The notes under the pieces are model-generated. The model ran no database searches. It was not told the origin of the DNA and saw only the letters and a list, made by a program, of their open reading frames with translations. From Alphaproteobacteria bacterium (lineage in GTDB: Bacteria; Pseudomonadota; Alphaproteobacteria; RF32; CAG-239), in NCBI GenBank assembly GCA_017964705.1, contig JAGCRL010000197.1:1-5652 (forward strand): a stretch of 5,652 nt of DNA. Reading direction: 5' to 3'. Of the stretch, positions 1-5,652 are shown one piece after another. The translations under genes were made by a program, and so were the position numbers. Position 1 is the stretch's first letter; each line of letters begins with the position of its first letter.

Positions 1-352
1 ATGCTTCAATTTGTAAGGCATTGGCAGTTTCTCCTATAAAAGCTCCTTCCGAATCGGTAAAGTTATCGTCAGTGTAAGTTAAATTAAGCATGTATTTGAT
101 AAGTTCCAGAGCCAAACGACGGTTTGTAATTTGACCGATATATTTTAGGCAAATGCTTTTAGGGGTATTAAAATAACGAGGAGTAAGCTCTATGTGCAAT
201 GCATCCGCAAGAGAATTAAGGAAAGATTTTTCTTTGGGGTGTAAAGAATTATCTGTTTTTGCTAAGGTACACAGAACCATCATAAAGATACCTTTTTCTT
301 TATTAGAGGCGTTTAGTAAGCAACTGTTTAAATTTAAGATGTCATCTGCCAT
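1..352 (-). CDS. TerB-like helical domain protein (partial, C-terminus beyond window)
   Basis: An open frame runs on the minus strand from an ATG at 352-350 to the window edge: 117 codons without a stop. An AGGA element lies just upstream (AAAGGAAAACC before the ATG), which favours this start over an in-frame ATG at 373 that has no clear ribosome binding site. The protein is predicted to be helical and soluble, with no signal peptide. Two acidic motifs are spaced as in TerB-like (tellurite-resistance TerB) domains: AKTDNSLHPKE at residues 31-41 and LTYTDDNFTDSE at 91-102. The second is followed by FIGETANALQI, resembling the family's 'YADG-x-E-FI-IA-LGI' helix. In characterised TerB proteins such acidic residues bind metal. 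No terC, terD or terE partner is visible, so a tellurite role is not supported. The gene is divergent from miaB. The domain assignment is from motif resemblance only; the frame itself is well supported by its start, promoter and open length. Confidence 0.72.
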   Translation of the reverse strand, partial: MADDILNLNSCLLNASNKEKGIFMMVLCTLAKTDNSLHPKEKSFLNSLADALHIELTPRYFNTPKSICLKYIGQITNRRLALELIKYMLNLTYTDDNFTDSEGAFIGETANALQIEA

Positions 353-396
353 GGTTTTCCTTTCATCATACATTGCTATTCTGCCAAAAAAACAAT

Positions 397-451
397 AATC
401 TTTCAATAATAAAACGCATTATATAAAGAAAATCTATTTATGAGAAAGATT
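397..451. repeat. 8-bp inverted repeat spanning the divergent control region
   Basis: AATCTTTC at 397-404 and its exact reverse complement GAAAGATT at 444-451 are 39 bases apart. The right arm overlaps the -35 of the minus-strand promoter and lies just before the plus-strand -35. The left arm falls just inside the start of the minus-strand transcript. The arrangement could be a pair of operator half-sites, but in DNA this AT-rich an 8-base match may be coincidental. Confidence 0.2.
418..446 (-). promoter_or_regulatory. Predicted sigma-70-type promoter for the TerB-like gene
   Basis: Read on the minus strand, a perfect -10 TATAAT (plus-strand 418-423) lies 17 bases downstream of a TTCTCA -35 (plus-strand 441-446; four of six matches to TTGACA). 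Transcription would begin near 411, giving an untranslated leader of roughly 60 bases before the ATG at 352. The flanking DNA is very AT-rich, so chance matches are possible, but the exact -10, ideal spacing and correct orientation all agree. Confidence 0.5.
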
Positions 452-455
452 TTGT

Positions 456-483
456 TTGAAAAAATAAAGTTTAATGCTATACT
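456..483 (+). promoter_or_regulatory. Predicted extended -10 promoter of the miaB-phoH-ybeY-lnt cluster
   Basis: TTGAAA (456-461) and TATACT (478-483) are separated by 16 bases, and a TG at 475-476, one base before the -10, gives an extended -10 element. Transcription would start near 490, leaving about 35 bases before the miaB start. This is the best promoter-like sequence upstream of miaB. Because the downstream genes are separated by 3 bases or fewer, it probably drives miaB through lnt. Confidence 0.55.
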
Positions 484-524
484 CATCGCAATTGTTGATA
501 AGATAAAAATATAGATGAAATGTG

Positions 525-1856
525 ATGGCTAAAAAATATTTTATTAAAACGTTCGGTTGTCAGATGAATGTTTATGATTCAAACCGCATGGCAAATATAT
601 TAGAAACAATGGGGTTTGTTAAAGCTTCTAATCAACGAGATGCTGATGTGGTAGTATTTAATACTTGTCATATAAGAGAAAAAGCTGCCGAAAAAGTTTT
701 TTCTGATTTGGGTAGGGAATATCAAATTAAATTAGAGCGTGCCGAAGAAGGTAAAGATACCATTATAGGGGTTACTGGCTGTGTTGTGCAGGCAGAAGAT
801 AAAGAAATTTTAAAACGCGCACCATATGTTGATTTTGCATTGGGGCCGCTTAGATATTTTCGTCTTAAAGAAGTTGTAAATGAAATTTTGCAAAAACGCG
901 AAATGCAATTATTAGATACGGAATTTTCCGCGGTTTCTAAATTTGATTATCTGCCGGAAAACAAAACAATAGGCGGATGTTCTTTTTTGGCTATCCAAGA
1001 AGGGTGTAATAATTTTTGTACTTATTGTGTTGTGCCTTATACACGCGGAGTTGAAGTTTCTCGACCGGTGGAAGATGTTTTGCGAGAAGCACGTTGTTTG
1101 GCAGATAGCGGAACGTTAGAGATCAATTTGTTAGGGCAAAATGTTAATTCTTATCATGGCGAAGATGCAAACGGTAAAGAGCGAAATTTGGCTTATTTGT
1201 TGAATAAGGTTGCAGAAATTGATGGTATTAAACGTATTCGTTATACGACTTCTTATCCGGCAGATGTGGATGATGATTTAATTATGTGTCATAAGAATAT
1301 TGATAAATTGATGCCATATTTGCACTTGCCAATACAATCCGGTTCGGATGATATTCTAAAAAAAATGAATCGCAGACATACCAAAAGTGATTATTTGAAA
1401 GTGGTTGAAAAATTAAAGAAAGCGAATCCAAATATCGGAATGTCATCTGATTTTATTGTCGGGTTTCCGGGGGAAAGTGATGCAGATTTTCAACAAACAT
1501 TGGATGTAGTTAATCAAGTTAAGTATATTCAGGCTTTTTCTTTTAAATACAGCAGACGTCCGGGGACACCTGCTGCGGTTATGGAAAATCAGATAGAGGA
1601 AAAGGTCAAAAAAGAAAGATTGCAAATTTTACAAGATTTGCTGTTTGATTATCAAACAAAATTTAATGAAAGTAGTGTCGGTAAAGTTATGCCGGTGCTA
1701 TTTGAAGGCAAAGGTCGGCATAAAGGTCAGTTGACAGGGCGAACGCCTTATATGCAAAATCTTTATGCAGAGGCCGATTTTTCGTTAATTAATAAAATTG
1801 TTGAAGTGCGAGTTGCTTCGGCTTCAACCAACTCTTTAAGCGGGGAGGTAATTTAA
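525..1856 (+). CDS. miaB: tRNA-2-methylthio-N6-dimethylallyladenosine synthase (MiaB)
   Basis: MiaB is a cytosolic radical-SAM enzyme that adds a methylthio group at C2 of i6A37 in tRNAs reading UNN codons. It uses two [4Fe-4S] clusters and SAM. The 443-residue protein has the full family layout. The N-terminal methylthiotransferase domain carries its three cluster cysteines: C12 in FGCQMN, C48 in FNTCHIREKA and C86 in VTGC. The radical-SAM core holds C161, C165 and C168 in GCNNFCTYC. A TRAM RNA-binding domain covers about residue 382 to the end. Conserved PYLHLPIQSGS and DFIVGFPGE segments are also present. The length is close to the usual 440-475. ATG 525 is preferred. A GTG at 522 directly precedes it in frame and would add one residue; neither start has a strong Shine-Dalgarno sequence. 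It is the first gene of a tight cluster, one base ahead of phoH. No key residue is missing. Confidence 0.97.
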   Translation: MAKKYFIKTFGCQMNVYDSNRMANILETMGFVKASNQRDADVVVFNTCHIREKAAEKVFSDLGREYQIKLERAEEGKDTIIGVTGCVVQAEDKEILKRAPYVDFALGPLRYFRLKEVVNEILQKREMQLLDTEFSAVSKFDYLPENKTIGGCSFLAIQEGCNNFCTYCVVPYTRGVEVSRPVEDVLREARCLADSGTLEINLLGQNVNSYHGEDANGKERNLAYLLNKVAEIDGIKRIRYTTSYPADVDDDLIMCHKNIDKLMPYLHLPIQSGSDDILKKMNRRHTKSDYLKVVEKLKKANPNIGMSSDFIVGFPGESDADFQQTLDVVNQVKYIQAFSFKYSRRPGTPAAVMENQIEEKVKKERLQILQDLLFDYQTKFNESSVGKVMPVLFEGKGRHKGQLTGRTPYMQNLYAEADFSLINKIVEVRVASASTNSLSGEVI

Positions 1857-1857
1857 T

Positions 1858-2823
1858 ATGGCAGAACTTAGTTTTGAGCTGTTTAATAATCAATTATTAA
1901 AAGTTGTTGTTGGGGTTAACGATGAAAATATTCGTTTGATTGAGCGGATGCTTAATGTGGAAGTATTGAGTTTCGGTAATCAGGTAACCATCAAAGGGGC
2001 TCAGGCAGATATTGATAATGCAAAGACAGCTATTGATATTTTATATGAAAAGGCCAGTAAAGGACATGTTATCGGTGAGCAAGAGGTTAAGGCTGCTGTT
2101 CGTATCAGCGGTGGTTCCGGTACAGCAGATGAAAAGCAGTCTTTAAGTGAAATGGTTTTAAAAACTAAAAAACGGTATATTTATCCTCGTTCTGCAACAC
2201 AAGCTGCATATATTACGGAAATGATGAATAACGAATTGGTATTCGGGTTAGGGCCTGCCGGTACCGGTAAAACATATTTGGCGGTGGCTTTGGCGGTTTC
2301 AATGATGATTGAAGGGGCGGTTGATAAAATTATTTTATCCCGACCAGCGGTAGAAGCAGGAGAAAATCTGGGATTTTTACCGGGAGATTTGAAAGAAAAA
2401 GTTGATCCGTATTTAAGACCTCTTTATGATGCGCTTTATGAAATGTTGCCGGCAGAGCAGGTGGATAAAAAGCTGGCATTGGGTGAGATTGAAATTGCGC
2501 CGCTTGCATTTATGCGCGGACGAACACTTTCAAATGCGTTTGTTATTTTAGATGAGGCACAAAATACAACTCCGATGCAAATGAAAATGTTTTTGACACG
2601 TTTGGGTGAAAATTCTCGTATGGTAGTTAACGGGGACTTGAGCCAAGTTGATTTGCCGCGCGGAGTGATTTCCGGTTTGAGGGATGCACTGGATACTCTG
2701 AAAGGAATTAAAAATATCGGAGCAGTTACTTTTTCTGCTAATGATGTTGTGCGGCACGGCTTAGTTGCCAAAATAGTTAGAGCTTATGAAGAAAGAAGCA
2801 AGAAGGCGCAAGATGAAAAATAA
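1858..2823 (+). CDS. phoH: PhoH family P-loop ATPase (YbeZ-type)
   Basis: This is a cytosolic nucleotide-binding protein of the PhoH/YbeZ family, whose members resemble superfamily I helicase cores and are linked to RNA metabolism together with YbeY. The 321-residue protein has an N-terminal region (about 15-65) with a KH-like pattern, a short linker, and then the ATPase domain. Walker A is GPAGTGKT at 132-139, Walker B is FVILDEAQN at 228-236, and a sensor-like VVNGD lies at 257-260. The conserved SRPAVEAGENLGFLPGD segment (161-177) is typical of the family. A strong GGGGAGG site at 1842-1848, inside the end of miaB, sits 9 bases before the ATG, so the start is secure. One base separates it from miaB, and it overlaps ybeY. 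The precise cellular substrate of this family is not settled, and the name records the family rather than proven phosphate-starvation control. Confidence 0.95.
   Translation: MAELSFELFNNQLLKVVVGVNDENIRLIERMLNVEVLSFGNQVTIKGAQADIDNAKTAIDILYEKASKGHVIGEQEVKAAVRISGGSGTADEKQSLSEMVLKTKKRYIYPRSATQAAYITEMMNNELVFGLGPAGTGKTYLAVALAVSMMIEGAVDKIILSRPAVEAGENLGFLPGDLKEKVDPYLRPLYDALYEMLPAEQVDKKLALGEIEIAPLAFMRGRTLSNAFVILDEAQNTTPMQMKMFLTRLGENSRMVVNGDLSQVDLPRGVISGLRDALDTLKGIKNIGAVTFSANDVVRHGLVAKIVRAYEERSKKAQDEK
2801..2806 (+). promoter_or_regulatory. Ribosome binding site that fixes the ybeY start
   Basis: AGAAGG lies within the end of phoH, 6 bases before ATG 2813. An in-frame ATG further upstream at 2786 has no comparable site and would add nine lysine- and arginine-rich residues not expected in this family. 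The shorter ybeY start is therefore preferred. Confidence 0.6.
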
Positions 2824-3355
2824 GGTTAATTTAGATATTATTGTTCATGATGAACAGTGGTTACAGGCTGTAGATTTTGATGCCATAAAAGTTGCGGAAG
2901 AACTTAAAGATCTTGCGTTTGGTTATGTATCCGTGTGTGACGAAGCTAAAAAAAATATTTTTTCTGATAGCAAGTCTTTAGCAGTTACGGTTTGTTTAAG
3001 TAATGATAAAGAGATACATGATCTTAATAAAGAATTTCGGAATATAGATAAGGCAACGAATGTTCTTTCTTTTGCTAATATTGATGATGATGAATTTTGG
3101 GATCATATTAATGAAGATGAGGTTGCGGAATTAGGCGATGTTATTCTTGCGTTTGAAACATTAGAAAATGAAGCCAAAACAAAGAATATCAGTGTTTATG
3201 CGCATTATTGTCATCTTTTGGTACATGGTTTTTTACACCTTTTGGGGTTTGATCATCAAAATGATAAAGAAGCAGAAGAGATGGAAACATTGGAAACAGA
3301 TATTTTGGCGCAATTTTCAATTGATGATCCTTATCAAGAAGTGGAAGAAGCATAA
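2813..3355 (+). CDS. ybeY: Endoribonuclease YbeY, 16S rRNA maturation factor
   Basis: YbeY is a zinc-dependent single-strand endoribonuclease needed for 16S rRNA 3'-end maturation and for 70S ribosome quality control. The diagnostic zinc site HGFLHLLGFDH provides three histidines (H138, H142, H148 counted from ATG 2813). The family segments NKEFRNIDKATNVLSF (72-87) and LGDVI (107-111) precede it, and an acidic EAEEMETLE helix follows. The protein has 180 residues, somewhat longer than the roughly 155 of E. coli YbeY; the extra length lies mainly in a loop at about 89-105 and in the acidic C-terminal tail. The start overlaps the end of phoH by 11 bases, which suggests translational coupling and fits the known functional pairing of the two proteins. 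The next gene is lnt; the CorC/YbeX gene that often separates the two is absent. Confidence 0.95.
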   Translation: MKNKVNLDIIVHDEQWLQAVDFDAIKVAEELKDLAFGYVSVCDEAKKNIFSDSKSLAVTVCLSNDKEIHDLNKEFRNIDKATNVLSFANIDDDEFWDHINEDEVAELGDVILAFETLENEAKTKNISVYAHYCHLLVHGFLHLLGFDHQNDKEAEEMETLETDILAQFSIDDPYQEVEEA

Positions 3356-3358
3356 AAT

Positions 3359-4936
3359 ATGGCGATGAATTTGAAAGAAAGGTTTTATTTTACAGGGCTT
3401 TTTTTTGCACTGTTGATTGGGGGGGCGATAAGCTCTTTGATTTTTCCTCCGTTTCAAAATATGTTATGGGGGTATGTCGCGCTAGTTTTATTTTTAGCTT
3501 ATTTATTAGGTGTAGAACATTCCAAAAAGAAGCTGTTTTGGTCTGCATACTGTTTTGGTGCAACATTCTATATTGTCGGATTTAGTTGGATAAATAATGC
3601 TTTATTAATTGATAGTGGTAAATTTGAAGCATTTATTCCGCTTTTGGTCCTTGCAGTAGGTGCTTTTTTCGGTTTATTTTGGGCTATTCCTGCGGTATTT
3701 TCTGTTTATGGTAAACAAAATATCTATTCAAGAGCGCTAATTTTCTGTATTTTTTATGTGTTATGGGAATGGGTTCGGAGTTTTATTTTTACCGGTGTCC
3801 CTTGGAATTTACTAGGTAGTGCATTGAGTTTTGATGTGCGCTATATTCAAGGGGCAGCATGGATTGGAACATATGGATTGTCTTTGGTTTTGTTATTGTT
3901 GTTATGTGGTATTGCAATATTAATAAGCGGAGGGTGGCAAAAGCGTTTTTATAAAGGAAGTTTGTTATTTATACTTTTACCGCTTTTGTTTATCTATGCA
4001 ACTACATATCGATATCATCAAAAGAGTGATATAATATCAGCGGATAAATTGGTAGTACGTTTAGTTCAGCCCAGTATTCCGCAGACATTTAAGTGGCAAC
4101 CGGAATCCTTATATAAAAATTTTCGAACATATATTGATTTGAGTAAAAAAGGTTCTGAAAACGGTTATTTATCTTTGGATGAGGTTGATTTGGTTGTATG
4201 GGGAGAAACCGCAACGCCTTATTTCTTAGATAGAGATGAAGTACATCGGGCAGAAATAAAAGAGGCTATTCCTCAAGGGGGATTTTTAGCAACGGGAATA
4301 TTGCGCTTGACAATGGAAAAAGGAGAGATTGTTCCGTATAACTCTTTATTTGTACTTAATGATGAAGGAGAAATAAAAGATTATTATGATAAAGCGCATT
4401 TGGTTCCGTTTGGTGAATATTTGCCGTTTCGCGAGCATTTGCCAAGTTTTATGAAACCGGTAGCGGATATTGTCGGCACTTTGGGAAAAGGTGAAAAATA
4501 TAAGAATATTCGTGTTGATGGTTTGCCGCTAATGGGCGGTGCAATTTGTTATGAGAGTATTTTTCCAAAAGAAGTACTTAATCCGCAAGAAAAACCTGAG
4601 GTTTTGCTAGTTTTGGCTAATGACGGTTGGTATGGTATCAGTTCAGGACCTTATCAACATTTAGCGGCAGCACAAATGCGTGCGGTGGAAGAAGGTGTTA
4701 CGGTTATCAGGAGTGCTAATAACGGTATCAGTGCAGTTATTGCCGCAAATGGAGAAATTTTGGGAAAAATTGATCTCGATAAAGCGGAAATTACGGATGT
4801 TGCAATCTCAAAGCCATTGTCATTAACTACATTTTACGGAAAATATGGAAATGTTATACCGTTAGGGTTGACAGTGCTGCTATTGATTGTTGCTCTGGCC
4901 TTAAGCGGTTATTTTAATCGGAAAAATATATCTTAA
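3359..4936 (+). CDS. lnt: Apolipoprotein N-acyltransferase (Lnt)
   Basis: Lnt is an inner-membrane enzyme that transfers an acyl chain from phospholipid to the free N-terminal cysteine of diacylated apolipoproteins. This is the last step of lipoprotein maturation before sorting to the outer membrane. The 525-residue protein (E. coli has 512) has about six or seven hydrophobic segments between residues 12 and 215. A periplasmic nitrilase-like domain follows (about 231-480), then a closing membrane helix near 498-517. The catalytic triad is visible: E283 in VVWGETATP, K345 in YYDKAHLVPFGEYLPF and C397 in GGAICYES. The LANDGWYG segment typical of the family is at 419-426. The start is 3 bases after the ybeY stop, with GGAAGAAG about 8 bases upstream; a second ATG lies two codons further in. 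It is probably co-transcribed from the miaB promoter. Confidence 0.97.
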   Translation: MAMNLKERFYFTGLFFALLIGGAISSLIFPPFQNMLWGYVALVLFLAYLLGVEHSKKKLFWSAYCFGATFYIVGFSWINNALLIDSGKFEAFIPLLVLAVGAFFGLFWAIPAVFSVYGKQNIYSRALIFCIFYVLWEWVRSFIFTGVPWNLLGSALSFDVRYIQGAAWIGTYGLSLVLLLLLCGIAILISGGWQKRFYKGSLLFILLPLLFIYATTYRYHQKSDIISADKLVVRLVQPSIPQTFKWQPESLYKNFRTYIDLSKKGSENGYLSLDEVDLVVWGETATPYFLDRDEVHRAEIKEAIPQGGFLATGILRLTMEKGEIVPYNSLFVLNDEGEIKDYYDKAHLVPFGEYLPFREHLPSFMKPVADIVGTLGKGEKYKNIRVDGLPLMGGAICYESIFPKEVLNPQEKPEVLLVLANDGWYGISSGPYQHLAAAQMRAVEEGVTVIRSANNGISAVIAANGEILGKIDLDKAEITDVAISKPLSLTTFYGKYGNVIPLGLTVLLLIVALALSGYFNRKNIS

Positions 4937-4960
4937 ATAAAAGAAAGTTATAGTTGATTG

Positions 4961-4998
4961 TATATGCCTAAAAAAAAGGTTGCTTTTTGGGGTATGTG
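4961..4998 (+). other. Hairpin in the lnt-XRE intergenic gap (possible weak terminator or attenuator)
   Basis: An inner stem pairs AAAAAG (4973-4978) with CTTTTT (4983-4988) around a GTTG loop. An outer stem pairs ATGCCT (4964-4969) with GGGTAT (4990-4995), including two G-T wobbles, across an AAA/G internal loop. No T-run follows immediately; the next one begins about 10 bases later (from 5010). A classical intrinsic terminator is therefore doubtful, and partial read-through from lnt into the regulator gene is plausible. Confidence 0.25.
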
Positions 4999-5008
4999 TT
5001 TATAAAAT
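4980..5008 (+). promoter_or_regulatory. Weak promoter candidate before the XRE regulator gene
   Basis: TTGCTT (4980-4985) and TAAAAT (5003-5008) are 17 bases apart. The -10 matches TATAAT at five of six positions and the -35 matches only its first three. An overlapping TATAAA at 5001-5006 is an alternative -10 with 15-base spacing. The -35 lies within the hairpin loop region. The 106-base gap is much larger than any other spacing in this cluster, which supports separate transcription of the regulator and trmB. Confidence 0.3.
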
Positions 5009-5042
5009 CTTTTTTAAAGTTGTTTTTTGTTAGGAGAAAAAG

Positions 5043-5534
5043 ATGCCTCGTGGTCGTAAAAGAAAAGATGATGCGATAAATAGCGATAGTGTTGTAGAAA
5101 GTGGAATCGGCCCCATCGATGTTCATGTTGGTGCACGTATCAGTGCCAGGCGCAGATTATTGCAGCTTAGCCAAAAAGAGCTTGCCGAAAAATTAGGAAT
5201 TACATTTCAGCAAGTGCAAAAGTACGAAAAAGGGGTGAATAGAATAGGAGCCGGGCGTCTTTATAGCATTGCCAATATTTTGGGGGTTGATATTAATTAT
5301 TTCTATGGAGATATCGGAACTGATTTTCGCACTTTTCTGCCTGATTACAGTATGATTTCTGGTTCCGGCTTTTTGCAGGAAGATCAAGTAGAAAATCGTT
5401 TTGATGCGATAGACGGGGCAGAAGCAACCATGTTGTTAAAAGCTTTTTATTCTTTGCCTCCCAAAGCCAGAAATTCTTTGTTGATTATGCTGACGAATTT
5501 ACGTGAAAAACCGGAAGATGGCGGTGATGCATAA
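5043..5534 (+). CDS. XRE-family helix-turn-helix transcriptional regulator
   Basis: This is a small cytosolic DNA-binding protein of 163 residues. A basic, disordered-looking N-terminus (PRGRKRK at 2-8) leads into a Cro/C1-type helix-turn-helix at about 29-88: helix 2 is SQKELAEKLGI (43-53), the recognition helix is FQQVQKYEKGVNRIG (55-69), then RLYSIANILGV. A flexible linker and a C-terminal helical segment (about 126-155, LLKAFYSLPPKARNSLLIML) complete it; the latter probably mediates dimerisation or regulation. The QVQKYEKG-NRI signature is typical of the small XRE proteins common in Alphaproteobacteria, which often lie between lnt and metK/trmB. AGGAG at 5032-5036, 6 bases before the ATG, makes the start secure. 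Its stop overlaps trmB, so the two are probably co-expressed. The regulon cannot be read from the sequence; autoregulation or control of its own cluster is only a guess. Confidence 0.9.
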   Translation: MPRGRKRKDDAINSDSVVESGIGPIDVHVGARISARRRLLQLSQKELAEKLGITFQQVQKYEKGVNRIGAGRLYSIANILGVDINYFYGDIGTDFRTFLPDYSMISGSGFLQEDQVENRFDAIDGAEATMLLKAFYSLPPKARNSLLIMLTNLREKPEDGGDA

Positions 5535-5652
5535 TCAAAATATGATACCGGATACGCCTAAATTTTTCGGACGACGGAAAGGTCGTGTGGTGCGCAAGGC
5601 AAAAAGTTTTCTTTTAGAAGAAATGTTGCCGCAGTTGCGTGTTAGCGAGGCA
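5527..5652 (+). CDS. trmB: tRNA (guanine-N7-)-methyltransferase TrmB (partial, N-terminus only)
   Basis: Forty-two codons are open to the right edge of the window. The translation contains KFFGRRKGRVVRKAKSFLLE followed by EMLPQLRV (residues 12-39), which matches the N-terminal lead-in of alphaproteobacterial TrmB (pattern FYGRRxG-x-LR-x-LL-x-LLPxL). TrmB uses SAM to methylate N7 of G46 in the tRNA variable loop. The catalytic Rossmann domain lies beyond the window, so the call rests on this segment and on gene order. ATG 5527 overlaps the XRE stop by 8 bases and has GGAAG at 5513-5517. A later in-frame ATG at 5542 lacks a ribosome binding site. The metK gene that often lies between the XRE gene and trmB is absent. 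Confidence 0.82.
   Translation, partial: MHNQNMIPDTPKFFGRRKGRVVRKAKSFLLEEMLPQLRVSEA

Noticed and set aside
192..398. Plus-strand open frame of 68 codons
   Set aside because: It lies opposite the TerB-like minus-strand frame, has no ribosome binding site and no recognisable protein features; the minus-strand frame has motif, promoter and start support.
1443..1625. Minus-strand 60-codon frame inside miaB
   Set aside because: It is antisense to the conserved radical-SAM region of MiaB and lacks a ribosome binding site.
2436..2771. Minus-strand open frame of 111 codons (and another at 2548-2757)
   Set aside because: Both are antisense shadows of the Walker B half of phoH, without start signals or family motifs.
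3168..3368. Plus-strand 66-codon frame overlapping the end of ybeY
   Set aside because: It is out of frame with the YbeY zinc-binding motif; its tryptophan- and lysine-rich translation is an artefact of AT-rich coding sequence.
5010..5031. T-rich stretch as an intrinsic terminator for lnt
   Set aside because: The T-run is separated from the upstream hairpin by about ten bases and has no GC-rich stem directly before it, so it does not meet the usual form.
5193..5387. Minus-strand 64-codon frame inside the XRE gene
   Set aside because: It is antisense to the helix-turn-helix coding region, with no supporting start signal or motif.
1..5652. Mobile element, CRISPR array, tRNA or prophage signature
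   Set aside because: No transposase, integrase, regularly spaced direct repeats, tRNA-like cloverleaf or att-like duplication was seen; composition is even across the window.

Overview
The window looks like a core-genome segment of a low-GC alphaproteobacterium. Every gene has AT-rich third positions. The gene order miaB-phoH-ybeY-lnt, followed by a small XRE-type helix-turn-helix protein and trmB, is the one familiar from Alphaproteobacteria; the miaB-phoH-ybeY-lnt part is also shared with gammaproteobacteria. Lnt implies a Gram-negative envelope with triacylated lipoproteins. The low GC would fit a host-associated or gut lineage, but the sequence alone does not fix the genus.

Layout. Positions 1-352 hold the first 117 codons of a minus-strand gene that leaves the window and encodes a TerB-like helical protein. 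Positions 353-524 form a divergent control region with a good sigma-70-type promoter in each direction. A compact plus-strand cluster follows: miaB (tRNA ms2i6A methylthiotransferase), phoH (ybeZ-type ATPase), ybeY (endoribonuclease and rRNA maturation factor) and lnt (apolipoprotein N-acyltransferase). Neighbouring genes here are separated by 1 to 3 bases or overlap by 11. A 106-base gap (4937-5042) holds a hairpin and a weak promoter candidate. It precedes an XRE-family regulator, which overlaps by 8 bases the start of trmB (tRNA m7G46 methyltransferase). trmB runs off the right edge.

How the genes fit together. MiaB and TrmB modify tRNA using S-adenosylmethionine, PhoH and YbeY act in RNA and ribosome quality control, and Lnt finishes lipoprotein maturation. 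The cluster therefore couples translation fidelity with envelope biogenesis. Compared with the usual alphaproteobacterial order, two genes are missing from their expected slots: corC/ybeX between ybeY and lnt, and metK between the XRE gene and trmB.

I found no mobile element, CRISPR array, tRNA, rRNA or clear novel system. The points most worth a second look are the uncharacterised TerB-like neighbour, the missing metK and corC, the conserved orphan regulator, and the divergent control region before miaB.
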